Shown here: positions 1 through 7,848 of the stretch, one piece after another
Position numbering within the stretch: the first letter of the stretch is position 1
Layout of the letters: each line of letters starts with the position of its first letter
Origin: Gemmataceae bacterium
Lineage (GTDB): Bacteria > Planctomycetota > Planctomycetia > Gemmatales > Gemmataceae
DNA: 37,478 nucleotides
Assembly: GCA_009692065.1 (NCBI GenBank)
Contig: SHZY01000050.1
Coordinates: forward strand, 1-37,478
Direction: 5' to 3'
Made by a program: the position numbers and the translations under genes
Notes under the pieces: generated by a model
What the model was told of the DNA's origin: nothing
Databases searched by the model: none
What the model saw: the letters and a program-made list of their open reading frames with translations, nothing else

Positions 1-2
1 AC

Positions 3-116
3 AAAAACAGTTACCCAACGGGCATCAAGGTCACCGACGACGAACTGGCGTCGGTGAATCTTCGCCCAGCAAAGTTCCACGGCGAGTGGAACTATACCAT
101 CAGGCCGTCCGGATGA
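3..116 (+). CDS. ISAzo13 family transposase, C-terminal fragment (cut by window edge)
   Basis: The frame that opens at base 3 reads KNSYPTGIKVTDDEL and later FHGEWNYTIRPSG before a TGA at 114-116. This pattern (YPTGIKV, then HGEWNYTI close to the C-terminus) is what I recall for ISAzo13-type DDE transposases. Only the last 37 residues are in the window, so the catalytic residues cannot be checked. The stop codon lies inside the terminal inverted repeat, which is normal for a compact IS. The matching N-terminal fragment of a second copy begins at 37391. Confidence 0.75.
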   Translation, partial: KNSYPTGIKVTDDELASVNLRPAKFHGEWNYTIRPSG

Positions 117-145
117 AGTTGTAACACTAATCGCCGGACAGCCCC
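115..145. repeat. IS terminal inverted repeat (right)
   Basis: Starts with GAAGTTGTAACACTAAT and ends CAGCCCC. It pairs with 37336-37366 at 27 of 31 positions; the first 17 bases are identical. Confidence 0.8.
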
Positions 146-166
146 TAACGGGATCGAGTCTATCTT

Positions 167-1018
167 TCATTTCTCAGTTTTCAGGTTTTTGGCGACTGTT
201 TCCGTGCTCATGTTTTCCAGGCCAAGCATCGCGCTGATGCCTGACCAGGCCTGCGTGCGCGCATCATGAAACGCGACCGCATCGTCCAGATCGCCCGTCG
301 TCCAGTACTCGCGCAAGGCCGCGGCTTGTGCCCGCAAGGACTCGGTGTGCTTGCGGATGCTATCAAGCGCCTTGCGATCGCTCGGATCGAGGTCCGTACT
401 CGCAACCTGGTCTAGCTGGGTCTCCACAAGCGTCATGAAACGCGTGAGATTGGCAAGCGTCTTCTCGGCTTCGGCAATTTCCATCTGATCGTTCTCGACC
501 GCATCCGCCAGGAGACCGATGTTGAGGAAGGTCTGGTACAGATGCGCTGCTGTCAGGCTGCCCAGGGCTTCCAGGTAGCGTTCCTTGGCCAAGGGCGATG
601 CGGGCTGATCAGCCGGCGCCGCCCCGCTAGCCTCCGGCTTGTGCGTTCCCCCCGGCAAGCCGGGGGCTAAATGGCCCGGTTCGATGGCCGGCTTGGGCGC
701 TGCCACACCCGGCACCGACAGACTGGCGACCACCGGCGAGACTGGGGCGGGCGCCGGCGCTATTTCGTCATCCGAACGCTGGCGCGTCTTGTCCCACCAA
801 ATCGCCGTGCCGGCTCCTGCCAGGAGAAGGGCACACACCAGCACCGCCAGCGGAAAAGTGCGTCGATTTGGCCGAGCGGGCGGTTCGGTGTCCGACGGCG
901 TGGAGCGAGCCGCCTTGGGAAGTTCCTCTGGTGCAGCGTCGACGGCCTTCGCCGCGTCCTCGGGTGTGCGATGAGGAAGGGCACGCGGGTAGGTTTTCGA
1001 TCTTTTTTCGGTGCTCAT
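167..1018 (-). CDS. Membrane-anchored hypothetical protein, last gene of the ECF operon
   Basis: 283 residues, not recognised as a known family. A cytoplasmic-looking N-terminal part of about 54 residues, rich in Pro, Ala and charged residues, is followed by one hydrophobic segment at about 55-74 (FPLAVLVCALLLAGAGTAIWW). Then comes a Pro/Ala-rich linker (about 86-145) and a helical, charged C-terminal part with coiled-coil character. The topology suggests a single-pass inner-membrane protein with its C-terminal part outside the cytoplasm. Its ATG (1016-1018) overlaps the stop codon of the upstream gene (1015-1017) by 4 bp as ATGA, so the two are probably translationally coupled and work together. 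The gene is the last of the sigma/anti-sigma operon and runs up to the IS at 1-145. Confidence 0.8.
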   Translation of the reverse strand: MSTEKRSKTYPRALPHRTPEDAAKAVDAAPEELPKAARSTPSDTEPPARPNRRTFPLAVLVCALLLAGAGTAIWWDKTRQRSDDEIAPAPAPVSPVVASLSVPGVAAPKPAIEPGHLAPGLPGGTHKPEASGAAPADQPASPLAKERYLEALGSLTAAHLYQTFLNIGLLADAVENDQMEIAEAEKTLANLTRFMTLVETQLDQVASTDLDPSDRKALDSIRKHTESLRAQAAALREYWTTGDLDDAVAFHDARTQAWSGISAMLGLENMSTETVAKNLKTEK

Positions 1019-2853
1019 TTGCGTCTCCCCATGGTGTGGGCCTGGGCAACGCCGCGGTTGAAGGCCGCCGTGCGGTTGGCCTGCGTCTGCGGGGCGCGCT
1101 GGGCAGCCTGCACGTTGGCGGGCCTAGTTGGCGTGGAAACCTTGTTGGCCGGGCGGCTGCTGGCAGTGGTTGACTTGAAGCCGCTTGGAGCAGCGGCGGT
1201 CTTGACGTTCTTTGACGCAGTTTTGGCGGCCCCGGTTACCGTGCGGTTACTTGCCGAGGCCTGGACGACATGCCCGCCGTTCTTGACGGCACCGACGTTC
1301 TTGGCGACACCGGTCTTGACCGGCGTCAGCTTGGCGGTCTGCCCGACGGTCTTGGCCTTGCCAACGCTTGGCGAGCCCGCCTTGGCGCTAGCCGAGTTCT
1401 TGCCGGCGGCCTTGTTACCGACCTGGGCGCCGGGGCTTTTTTGCGTGGAGGCAGCACTCTTGGTGGGTGTATTGCTCTTGGCGGCGCTGGCGTTCTTGGC
1501 CGCGGCGCTGGTTCCGACCTTGGCGCCGGGCCCCTTTTGAACGTTCGCAATGCTCTTGGTATTTCGCGCATCGGTCGTGCCGTTGCCGGCTTTCGCGGTC
1601 AAGCTCTTGCTGCCGACTTTGGCGCCGGGCCCCTTTTGGCTGCTCGCGATGTTCTTGGGATATCGGGCCTCACCGGTAGCGTTCTTGGCGGAGCAAATAT
1701 GGCCCGCCTGCAGGTTCTGGCCCGTACCGGCGTTCTTGGCGGCGCTGCGGTTCTGCCCCGCCCCCTTGGTATTTCCGGAATCCTTGGTCGTGCCCCGATT
1801 GGCTGTCGTGGGATTCGAGACATTGCCGGCACTCTTGGCGCCCGCGATGCGGGAAGTTCCGCCCGCGCTAGGTTTAGCGCGACCGTTGCCAAGCGTGATG
1901 TTGACGACATTATTGTTGCCGTTGATGCTGACCAGGCGACCGCCGCCCTTACCGCCGGCCCCCTTGACAGCGTGCTGGCCTTTGCCGCCGTCTTCGCAAC
2001 AGCACATGCCGGCGTGCTGAATCGCGCCCGCGAAAGAACTGCCCTTTTGGCCGCCGCCGAGGTGTTGGGCTTGCTTGGCGTTCCCTCGCTGCGCGGCCGA
2101 ACCGTTGCCAACCGGCTTGGCATTGCCCGCGTTCTGCGTTCTGCCGTTGCCGTTCGCGGCATTTTTGGCCAAGCCGCGCTGGCCCGCTGGGGCGCTGATT
2201 CGATTGCCGGCGTTCTTGGCGACCCCGACGTTTCGCGGTCCGTCGTCTTGATTAGCCCCTTGTTGTCCCGCCGGCCCGAAGTTGCCGTTGTTCATGCCTT
2301 TGCCAAAGGCGCCGCCATGTCCCCCCTGATGATTGTTGCCATGATGCTGGTGGAAACGGCCCTTGCCTTTGAGTGCCAGCAAGAGTTGATGCAAGGCTTG
2401 ATCGAGGTGATTGATGACCGGACGCGGCAGGTCATGCTCGACCGCCTGGCCAATGAGGCCGACCATATCAACAATCTCGCCCATCAAGTCTGGCATGAAG
2501 GGGTTGTTGGCCGCCGGAGCGTTGCCGACGTTCTGGGCCTTGCCGCCGTTCTTGGCGACGGTGCCTTTTTTGGCTTGGTTGGCCGCAGCAGCCTTGCCGC
2601 CGCTTTTGGCTTTGCCGGCGTTCTCGACCTTGCCTGCGTTTTTGGCGATGGCGACGTTCTGGGCGTTACCGGCCGGCTTCTGCACCCCGAGCTGCTGGGC
2701 TACCTTGCCGCCCGTCTGGACCTTGCCGTTTTTCAAGCCTTTCTCGAGTCGGCCTCCCTGCACTTGCTGGGCTTGCAGCGCGAGACCCGACGCAAGAATC
2801 GCGGCGCCGGCGAGCAGCATCGCTACGGAGGCTCGGCGTAATCGTGGTGACAT
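1015..2853 (-). CDS. Secreted, strongly basic low-complexity repeat protein
   Basis: 612 residues from the ATG at 2853, chosen because AAGGAG lies just upstream; an open frame continues to 3045 but would overlap the anti-sigma gene. The N-terminus (MSPRLRRASVAMLLAGAAIL) is a signal peptide with likely cleavage near AQQ. The rest is dominated by Lys, Ala, Gly and Asn, with many short repeats such as AKNAGN and three copies of a longer unit (QKGPGAKVG twice, QKSPGAQVG once, at roughly residues 400-480). A less repetitive island at about 120-165 (PFMPDLMGEIVDMVGLIGQ onward) could be a folded helical part, followed by a His/Gly-rich stretch, and a CCC triplet lies further on. No enzymatic motif is visible. 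The protein is probably exported and very cationic; a role in envelope or matrix structure, or in binding polyanions, is inference only. It has its own putative ECF promoter at 2902-2928. Confidence 0.8.
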   Translation of the reverse strand: MSPRLRRASVAMLLAGAAILASGLALQAQQVQGGRLEKGLKNGKVQTGGKVAQQLGVQKPAGNAQNVAIAKNAGKVENAGKAKSGGKAAAANQAKKGTVAKNGGKAQNVGNAPAANNPFMPDLMGEIVDMVGLIGQAVEHDLPRPVINHLDQALHQLLLALKGKGRFHQHHGNNHQGGHGGAFGKGMNNGNFGPAGQQGANQDDGPRNVGVAKNAGNRISAPAGQRGLAKNAANGNGRTQNAGNAKPVGNGSAAQRGNAKQAQHLGGGQKGSSFAGAIQHAGMCCCEDGGKGQHAVKGAGGKGGGRLVSINGNNNVVNITLGNGRAKPSAGGTSRIAGAKSAGNVSNPTTANRGTTKDSGNTKGAGQNRSAAKNAGTGQNLQAGHICSAKNATGEARYPKNIASSQKGPGAKVGSKSLTAKAGNGTTDARNTKSIANVQKGPGAKVGTSAAAKNASAAKSNTPTKSAASTQKSPGAQVGNKAAGKNSASAKAGSPSVGKAKTVGQTAKLTPVKTGVAKNVGAVKNGGHVVQASASNRTVTGAAKTASKNVKTAAAPSGFKSTTASSRPANKVSTPTRPANVQAAQRAPQTQANRTAAFNRGVAQAHTMGRRK

Positions 2854-2901
2854 GGTGGGATTCTCCTTGGCCGTGGACACTTGGGTGTTGCCGATTAAAG
2901 T

Positions 2902-2928
2902 GACGTAACGAAGCGCGATTTGTTGGCG
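2902..2928 (-). promoter_or_regulatory. Putative ECF sigma promoter of the basic-protein gene
   Basis: Read on the minus strand, CGCCAACAAATCGCGC (2928-2913) is followed seven bases later by CGTC (2905-2902). The same 16-mer, the same seven-base gap and the same CGTC occur in front of the sigma gene at 5051-5077. The AAC-N16-CGTC spacing fits the classical ECF-type -35 (AAC core) and -10 (CGTC) elements. Transcription would begin near 2895, about 40 bases before the ATG at 2853. Confidence 0.6.
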
Positions 2929-2968
2929 GAATTCTTCGCAGAGTTGAAAATTATTCGCGAGCGCTTGG

Positions 2969-4468
2969 TTAGCGACGCTTCGTTGAAGCGTCCTGGCCGC
3001 GCTTCTGCGCCGCGTTGCTAACCGAAACCGTAAATGTGACGGCATCCTTGGCCCGACCGTGGCGCGCTGGCATCTTGGAATCCTGTAGGGTGCGCGTCAA
3101 CCGCTCCGAGGGATCACGATCGTCGAGGCCGCTGCGTTTCTGGTCTTTGCTTCCTTTGCCTTTGCCGGGCGTTTTTTTCTCGGGGTTCACGAGAGGATTA
3201 CGCAGCGCCGGCGGCCCTTTGCCCTTGCTTTTCTGCCACCCCTGCCAGGTCGCGTCGAGCGCGCGTTCCAGGCCGACCTTGGCGGCGTCGGGAGCTTGCT
3301 GCCAGTTTTTCTCGATCTCCAGGAGTGCCTTGCCAGCATTCTCGAAGACACGCTCGGCCTCGACCATGACGGGCGGCGCCGGTTCCTGCGCGGCTGCCAC
3401 TTCGAGCGGCTTGTAGACGCCGAACTGGATCATCTCGCCAAACTGTTGGCCCATTTCGCCACGCTCCTGGATTGAGTCCTCCGCCAGGTAAAGCATCATG
3501 AACGGCATCAACTGCTTCACGGAGTTTGCACAAGCGTCGGCCTTGGCAACCGCATCCCCCTCTGAAGCAAACGTGATGGCAAATTGCACGAGTGCCAGCG
3601 CCGGCGCAGCGTTCTCGACACGTTGCCATTTCTGCGGCTTCACCGGCGCCTCGCCGTTCTCCAGCCTGTCCACGAGATCGAGCGTAGCCTTGCCTGCGTT
3701 CTGCAAGGCGTCACACTGCTCCGCGACCACCCGGGGCAGCGTTGGCGAACCGGCCGCGGCCGGCGCCGCCATTTTTTCCACGCGCACGCGCACCGCAGTT
3801 TGCAGCGCGGGCCGCTGCTCCATCGGCGCTTGCGCCAGTTGCACGACTACACCGTCGCGCAGCAGATGAGAATAAAGATCGATCGTGAGCGGCAATTGAT
3901 CGCGCGGGCCCTGCTCGATCAGCGTCAGTGCGTGCTGCCGGCAATCGTCCGCCATGTCAAGCAGCGTTTCGACGCGGTCCTTCACTTGGGAGGTCTGCAC
4001 GAGCCGGGAATTGCGCTTGAGCAGCAAGGCGACCAGACTCCGATCCGCGTGCGACTGCACGGTGATGATCCTCTCGCGCACGACGTCTACGAACTCGGTC
4101 CTGATCTTTTCGATCGGTTCGCCCAGTGGCCTCTTCGAGAACTCACCCATCAGCCAGCCGATCACGATCAACGCGGCCGCTCCCGACAAGTACGTGCCGT
4201 AACGAAGCCAGGGCCAGGGTGTTTTGGGCAGCACATCCTTCGGCAACGAATCCTGCGGCGTCAGTGCGACGCGCTTCAGCAACTGCTCCTTGGGCGCCTC
4301 GCCGTGCGGCAGGCTGGTGAGCCGATTGACCTCGTGGTCGATCTTGCGCAAGTGAGCTTGCACCTGCTGGCACTCGGCGCACCCCTGCAGATGGCCGACG
4401 ACGTCGGCGGGCCAGGCTGCATTCGGCTGGAAGGAGTACAACCAGTATTGTGCTTCACGGCATTTCAT
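2969..4468 (-). CDS. Anti-sigma factor with zinc-finger (ZAS-type) N-terminus and transmembrane helix
   Basis: 499 residues. The N-terminus has H26-x3-C30-x2-C33 (HLQGCAEC), the zinc-binding signature of ZAS anti-sigma domains, with a further Cys at position 3. One hydrophobic helix lies at about 91-108 (GTYLSGAAALIVIGWLMG). The long C-terminal part (110-499) would face the periplasm; it is helical, not recognised, and ends in a basic tail. The start ATG overlaps the stop of the sigma gene by 4 bp (ATGA), the usual arrangement for a sigma and its cognate anti-sigma. It most likely holds the ECF factor at the membrane until an envelope signal is sensed. A perfect 8-bp stem with a 3-base loop (2974-2992) lies in its last codons and may act as an attenuator before the downstream genes. 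The sensor part is unusually long for this family. Confidence 0.85.
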   Translation of the reverse strand: MKCREAQYWLYSFQPNAAWPADVVGHLQGCAECQQVQAHLRKIDHEVNRLTSLPHGEAPKEQLLKRVALTPQDSLPKDVLPKTPWPWLRYGTYLSGAAALIVIGWLMGEFSKRPLGEPIEKIRTEFVDVVRERIITVQSHADRSLVALLLKRNSRLVQTSQVKDRVETLLDMADDCRQHALTLIEQGPRDQLPLTIDLYSHLLRDGVVVQLAQAPMEQRPALQTAVRVRVEKMAAPAAAGSPTLPRVVAEQCDALQNAGKATLDLVDRLENGEAPVKPQKWQRVENAAPALALVQFAITFASEGDAVAKADACANSVKQLMPFMMLYLAEDSIQERGEMGQQFGEMIQFGVYKPLEVAAAQEPAPPVMVEAERVFENAGKALLEIEKNWQQAPDAAKVGLERALDATWQGWQKSKGKGPPALRNPLVNPEKKTPGKGKGSKDQKRSGLDDRDPSERLTRTLQDSKMPARHGRAKDAVTFTVSVSNAAQKRGQDASTKRR

Positions 4469-5031
4469 TGGTCACGGTATTGCATGTAGGGGGTCAGGGC
4501 TTGCACCAGGCTTTGCCGGGCCTTGCAGACGCGCCAGCGGGCGGTCTCCTCGCTCACGCCGAAGATGGCGGCAATCTCCGAATACGGCAACTCCTCTTGC
4601 GTCCAGAGCAGATACGCTGCCCGGAACTTGGACGGGAGCTGCGCCAGCGCGATCTGCAATTGCTCCTCGGTTTCCCCGTCAATGAGGTTGCTCAACGGCC
4701 CTGGCTGGTTGCCGGCCACATCCACGGGCAACGGCAGCTTCTTGTACAGGCCTGAACGCCGTCGGGCATCCAGCCAGCAACGCCGGGCGATCTGAAAGAG
4801 CCAGACGCGAAACGTGGCGACCTCGCGCAGCTTCGGCAAGGCGATCCAGGCCTTCAAAAACGTATCCTGGGCGACGTCTTCGGCCATGTGCTGCTTGCCG
4901 GTCAAACCATAAAGCCAGCGGCGCACCTTCTCCCAATAGGCATCCACCAGGCGTGCGAACGCCTGCTGGTCCCCTTGCGCCGCCTGCCGAACCCAGTTTA
5001 GCTCGTCCGGAGAACCCACGTTGTCTCTCAC
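4465..5031 (-). CDS. RNA polymerase ECF-type sigma-70 family factor
   Basis: 188 residues. Region 2 is visible as AFARLVDAYWEKVRRWLYGL and EDVAQDTFLKAWIALP, the core-binding and -10 recognition part. Region 4 is LPSKFRAAYLLWTQEELPYS followed by the helix-turn-helix EIAAIFGVSEETARWRVCKA. Regions 1.1 and 3 are missing, as expected for an ECF factor. The start is GTG at 5029-5031; no strong ribosome binding site is seen. It directs RNA polymerase to a small regulon and is coupled by a 4-bp overlap to its anti-sigma gene. The motif at 5051-5077, just upstream, is shared with the promoter of the secreted basic-protein gene, which suggests the factor transcribes its own operon. Confidence 0.92.
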   Translation of the reverse strand: MRDNVGSPDELNWVRQAAQGDQQAFARLVDAYWEKVRRWLYGLTGKQHMAEDVAQDTFLKAWIALPKLREVATFRVWLFQIARRCWLDARRRSGLYKKLPLPVDVAGNQPGPLSNLIDGETEEQLQIALAQLPSKFRAAYLLWTQEELPYSEIAAIFGVSEETARWRVCKARQSLVQALTPYMQYRDQ

Positions 5032-5050
5032 TCGGTCTTCTCACAAATCA

Positions 5051-5077
5051 GACGCAGCCGGGCGCGATTTGTTGGCG
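5051..5077 (-). promoter_or_regulatory. Putative autoregulated ECF promoter of the sigma gene
   Basis: On the minus strand CGCCAACAAATCGCGC (5077-5062) is followed by seven bases and then CGTC (5054-5051), exactly as at 2902-2928. Outside these bases the two regions differ, which argues for a functional motif over a plain duplication. Transcription would start about 12 bases before the GTG start codon. Confidence 0.6.
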
Positions 5078-5136
5078 AAAAAACTCCGCTGCCTGTATAT
5101 TTTACTGAAAATCGGTTCTCCCTCAATTCTGTGGAC

Positions 5137-5191
5137 GCCCAGGGGTGAGGTACTCCGAAGCCCTGGGATTCGGAGTACCTCATCCCAGGGC
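5137..5191. repeat. Palindromic repeat, GGTACTCCGAA family, copy 1
   Basis: Arms 5137-5159 and 5169-5191 are inverted copies with two mismatches in 23, around a 9-base loop. The core GAGGTACTCCGAA / TTCGGAGTACCTC recurs at 10757-10792 and 33947-34029. It sits between the divergent sigma and aminotransferase genes, so it lies in both 5' regions. Confidence 0.8.
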
Positions 5192-5244
5192 TTGCCACGA
5201 ATCCACAACAATGGTGGAGAGCCGCAGTTTTTCTTGAGGATACC

Positions 5245-6489
5245 ATGAGCACCACACTCAGTCAATTCGCCCTCGGTCTTTCCACGGAAACCGCCTTCGA
5301 CGTTCTTGCTGTTGCCAAGCGTCTGAAGGCACAGGGCAAGGACGTCATCGAGCTGCAAATCGGCGACAGCCCCTACGCCAGCGCCGCCCATGCCCTCGAC
5401 GCTGGTATCCAGGCGATCAAGGACGGTCAGACCCACTACTGCCCCTCGATGGGCCTGATGAGCTTCCGCGAAACGGTCGCCGCCAATTACAAGAAGGAAT
5501 ACGGCATCGCCATCGGCCCCGAGAACGTCGTCGTCGGCCCCGGCGCCAAAGTCTTCGAGCAGTTTTTCTGCGAGGCGTTCCTCGATCCCGGCGACGAGGT
5601 CCTCGTCTTCAGCCCCGCGTTTCCGACCTACGCCCCCAACATCGAACGCCGCGGCGGTGCCATCGTCACTTCGCATCTGAAACAAGAGCACGCTTTTCGG
5701 CCCAATCTGCACGACATCGAGGATTTCGTCAAGCGCCCCAAGGCCAAGGCGATCTTCCTCAACAGCCCGCACAACCCGACCGGCGGCGTCGCCACCGAAG
5801 CCGACCTGAAAGCGATCGCCGACCTCGTGCGCGGCAAGAACATCGCGATCTTCAGCGATGAGCCTTACAACCACATGGTCTGGAGCGGCAAGCATTTCCC
5901 GATGCTCGCCCAGCCCGGCATTCTGGATCAAACGGTCGCCTGCTACACCTTCAGCAAATCGTACAGCATGTCCGGCTGGCGTCTGGGCTATGCCGTCTCC
6001 AGCCAGCGCGTCATCGACAGCATCGGCAAGATGATCAACACCTCGCTAAGCTGCGTGCCGCCGATCGTCCAGCTTGCCGGTGAGGCAGCGTTGAAGAACG
6101 ACGACAAGGAACGCGACGAGGTGATGCAGCGCTTCAAGAAAAAGGTCGAGCTGCTCGTGGAAGAACTCCTGGGCGTCCCCGGAGTCGGCGTCATCATGCC
6201 GGCCGGCACGTTCTACGTCTTCCCGAATGTCGCCCCGATCTGCATGAAGCTCGGCATCACCTCGCACGGCCTGGCAATGTTCCTCCTGGAAGGCGCCGAC
6301 GATGCGAAGGGAGTCGCGTGCCTGGGCGGCGAGTGCTTCGGCCCCGCGGGCAAAGGATTTTTGCGATTTAGCTGCGCGGAGCCGGACGATCGCTTGGTGG
6401 CGGCGGTGGCGTTCTTGAAGGAGGCGGTGCATCGCGTGGATCGGGTGGAGCGGTATCTGGCGACGCATCCGAAGTATCGGTTGGCATAA
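5245..6489 (+). CDS. Class I/II pyridoxal-phosphate aminotransferase
   Basis: 414 residues, normal length for a fold-type I aspartate aminotransferase-like enzyme. The PLP lysine is K238 in TFSKSYSMSGWRLGY; N177 in NSPHNPTGG and D205 in FSDEPYNHM are the usual cofactor contacts. QIGDSPYASA near residue 38 corresponds to the substrate-binding loop. It transfers an amino group between an amino acid and a 2-oxo acid in the cytoplasm; the exact substrate cannot be read from the sequence. The start ATG follows a GAGG at a suitable distance. It is transcribed away from the sigma operon and has no same-strand partner within 70 bp except the next membrane protein gene. Confidence 0.9.
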   Translation: MSTTLSQFALGLSTETAFDVLAVAKRLKAQGKDVIELQIGDSPYASAAHALDAGIQAIKDGQTHYCPSMGLMSFRETVAANYKKEYGIAIGPENVVVGPGAKVFEQFFCEAFLDPGDEVLVFSPAFPTYAPNIERRGGAIVTSHLKQEHAFRPNLHDIEDFVKRPKAKAIFLNSPHNPTGGVATEADLKAIADLVRGKNIAIFSDEPYNHMVWSGKHFPMLAQPGILDQTVACYTFSKSYSMSGWRLGYAVSSQRVIDSIGKMINTSLSCVPPIVQLAGEAALKNDDKERDEVMQRFKKKVELLVEELLGVPGVGVIMPAGTFYVFPNVAPICMKLGITSHGLAMFLLEGADDAKGVACLGGECFGPAGKGFLRFSCAEPDDRLVAAVAFLKEAVHRVDRVERYLATHPKYRLA

Positions 6490-6567
6490 CAAGGAATACG
6501 GAATCAAGCAAGCAACTCATCCAGCCACCGGACTTTGCTTCGCCGTCGTCCTACGGATTCCTCCTTC

Positions 6568-7830
6568 ATGGCGCGCGGGCGAAAAACACTTGATCCGCAT
6601 CAGGTTTCATGGCGCGGACGGTTGGCGCTGTGGCTTTCCTTGTCGGCCCTCATTGTGCTGCTTGTCGGGTCCTTTTTTTTTTTTGGAAACTCACTCTTTT
6701 GGATATGCTTGACGTTGAGCATGCTGCCGATTGTTGTTGCCATTTGGGCACTCGTTGGGCTTGGATTTTTTCGACCCAACACTCTCCGCAGCGTTTGGCA
6801 TCGCACGCAGTACCCATGTCTCGCATTGGCCCGCGGTGAAGTCGAGGTGGCTGAGCGTTCCTACCAGAGCTCCATTGCAAAAGCACGTCGCTTCGGGGCG
6901 GACGACGTTCGATGTGGATTGATGATGAACGAGCTGGCGCGATACCTCGATCGTGCGGGAAGACGCTACGACGCCGAGAAACTTCTTGTCGAGAGTATTC
7001 CAATCCTCGAGATGAAACGAAATGAGGAACCGGTCGCTTATTTGCTCGGTTTGAATCACTACGCGACCTATCTTTTTCGCTTGCGAGACTTCGACCGCGC
7101 CCAGGCGTTGTTGGAAAAGATGCTTGATTGGACGCCTGTTGCCAAGAAGGAAGCTCACAGGAGAATCATCTCGCTCGCGGAGTACCTGCCTGTCATGGAG
7201 GTTGCAGGTCGAATCCATCTTGCAACTCTCTTCTTGGAAATAGAGGCCCTACCCGAGGCCGAGACAACCCTGAATCAGGCGGAACAGGGCTTGGCGTTGC
7301 TCAATCGGATTCAGCGCGAGGAATGCGAACATGGTTTTTGGGGTGTCCAGTCACTGTGGTTCATCAAAGCGGGGCAAATTGAGCGAGCCGAGGCGGTTTG
7401 CCAAAAGATCCGCGATCAGGGGAGCTCATTCTATTTGCGGGCTCGCACCAAGATTCACCTGGCTCGACACGAGTACGCTGCCGCCGAGAGTTTGCTGCTC
7501 CCAGCCATGGCCGGGGCAATAAGCGGCAAAGCAACTCGGCCGGAACATCTTGAATTGCTCTTGCTCTATGCAGAGGCTCTGTTTGGCCAGGCCGTCTACA
7601 AGAATGCATGGACCATGGTTGAATTTGCATGTGTCCATATTGCTTATCATGGAATTCCCCGCGACGCTTTCTGGCACCAGACGGTTGAGAGCTGGTTGCG
7701 TCGAGCCACGAAACTTGGCAACTTGGAGGCAACAAAACTTCTTGAGCGAGAGCTGCAGAAAATTCCCGTTGCGACCGCTCAAGGCATCACAATCCTGGAA
7801 AACTTGCGCGCCATTGCAAAACGCCCATAA
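6568..7830 (+). CDS. Two-helix membrane protein with TPR-like repeats
   Basis: 420 residues from the ATG at 6568; a TTG at 6535 is possible, and neither has a convincing ribosome binding site. Two hydrophobic segments lie at about 20-39 and 43-67, followed by a long helical domain (85-400) with the alternating Ala/Leu/Tyr pattern of tetratricopeptide repeats, for example RYDAEKLLVESIPILE and DFDRAQALLEKMLDW. It is probably a membrane-anchored scaffold for protein-protein contacts; no enzyme motif is seen. A run of twelve T at 6673-6684 encodes four Phe in the first helix. The gene uses a less GC-rich codon set than its neighbours, which may mean horizontal origin. It converges on polX with an 18-bp gap. 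Confidence 0.8.
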   Translation: MARGRKTLDPHQVSWRGRLALWLSLSALIVLLVGSFFFFGNSLFWICLTLSMLPIVVAIWALVGLGFFRPNTLRSVWHRTQYPCLALARGEVEVAERSYQSSIAKARRFGADDVRCGLMMNELARYLDRAGRRYDAEKLLVESIPILEMKRNEEPVAYLLGLNHYATYLFRLRDFDRAQALLEKMLDWTPVAKKEAHRRIISLAEYLPVMEVAGRIHLATLFLEIEALPEAETTLNQAEQGLALLNRIQREECEHGFWGVQSLWFIKAGQIERAEAVCQKIRDQGSSFYLRARTKIHLARHEYAAAESLLLPAMAGAISGKATRPEHLELLLLYAEALFGQAVYKNAWTMVEFACVHIAYHGIPRDAFWHQTVESWLRRATKLGNLEATKLLERELQKIPVATAQGITILENLRAIAKRP

Positions 7831-7848
7831 GGGAATGTCGACGCCTCC

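Larger units (their letters stand above)
1..145 (+). mobile_element. Right end of an ISAzo13-type insertion sequence
   Basis: This stretch holds the last 37 codons of a transposase and, overlapping its stop codon, a 31-bp terminal inverted repeat at 115-145. The reverse complement of the repeat at 37336-37366 matches it at 27 of 31 positions, and that second repeat starts the IS copy at the other end of the window. Both copies point the same way. The IS ends only 21 bp before the stop codon of the next gene (167-1018, minus strand). The trinucleotide TAA follows this end and also precedes the other IS end; it could be part of a target duplication but cannot be assigned from two different copies. 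Confidence 0.8.

Noticed and set aside
1270..2841. Long open frame on the plus strand opposite the basic-protein gene
   Set aside because: It is the antisense of a repeat-rich, GC-rich gene; the minus-strand protein has a signal peptide, a ribosome binding site and a promoter motif, and the plus frame has none.
2854..3045. Upstream extension of the basic-protein gene
   Set aside because: It would overlap the anti-sigma gene and place the signal peptide in the middle; the start at 2853 has AAGGAG.
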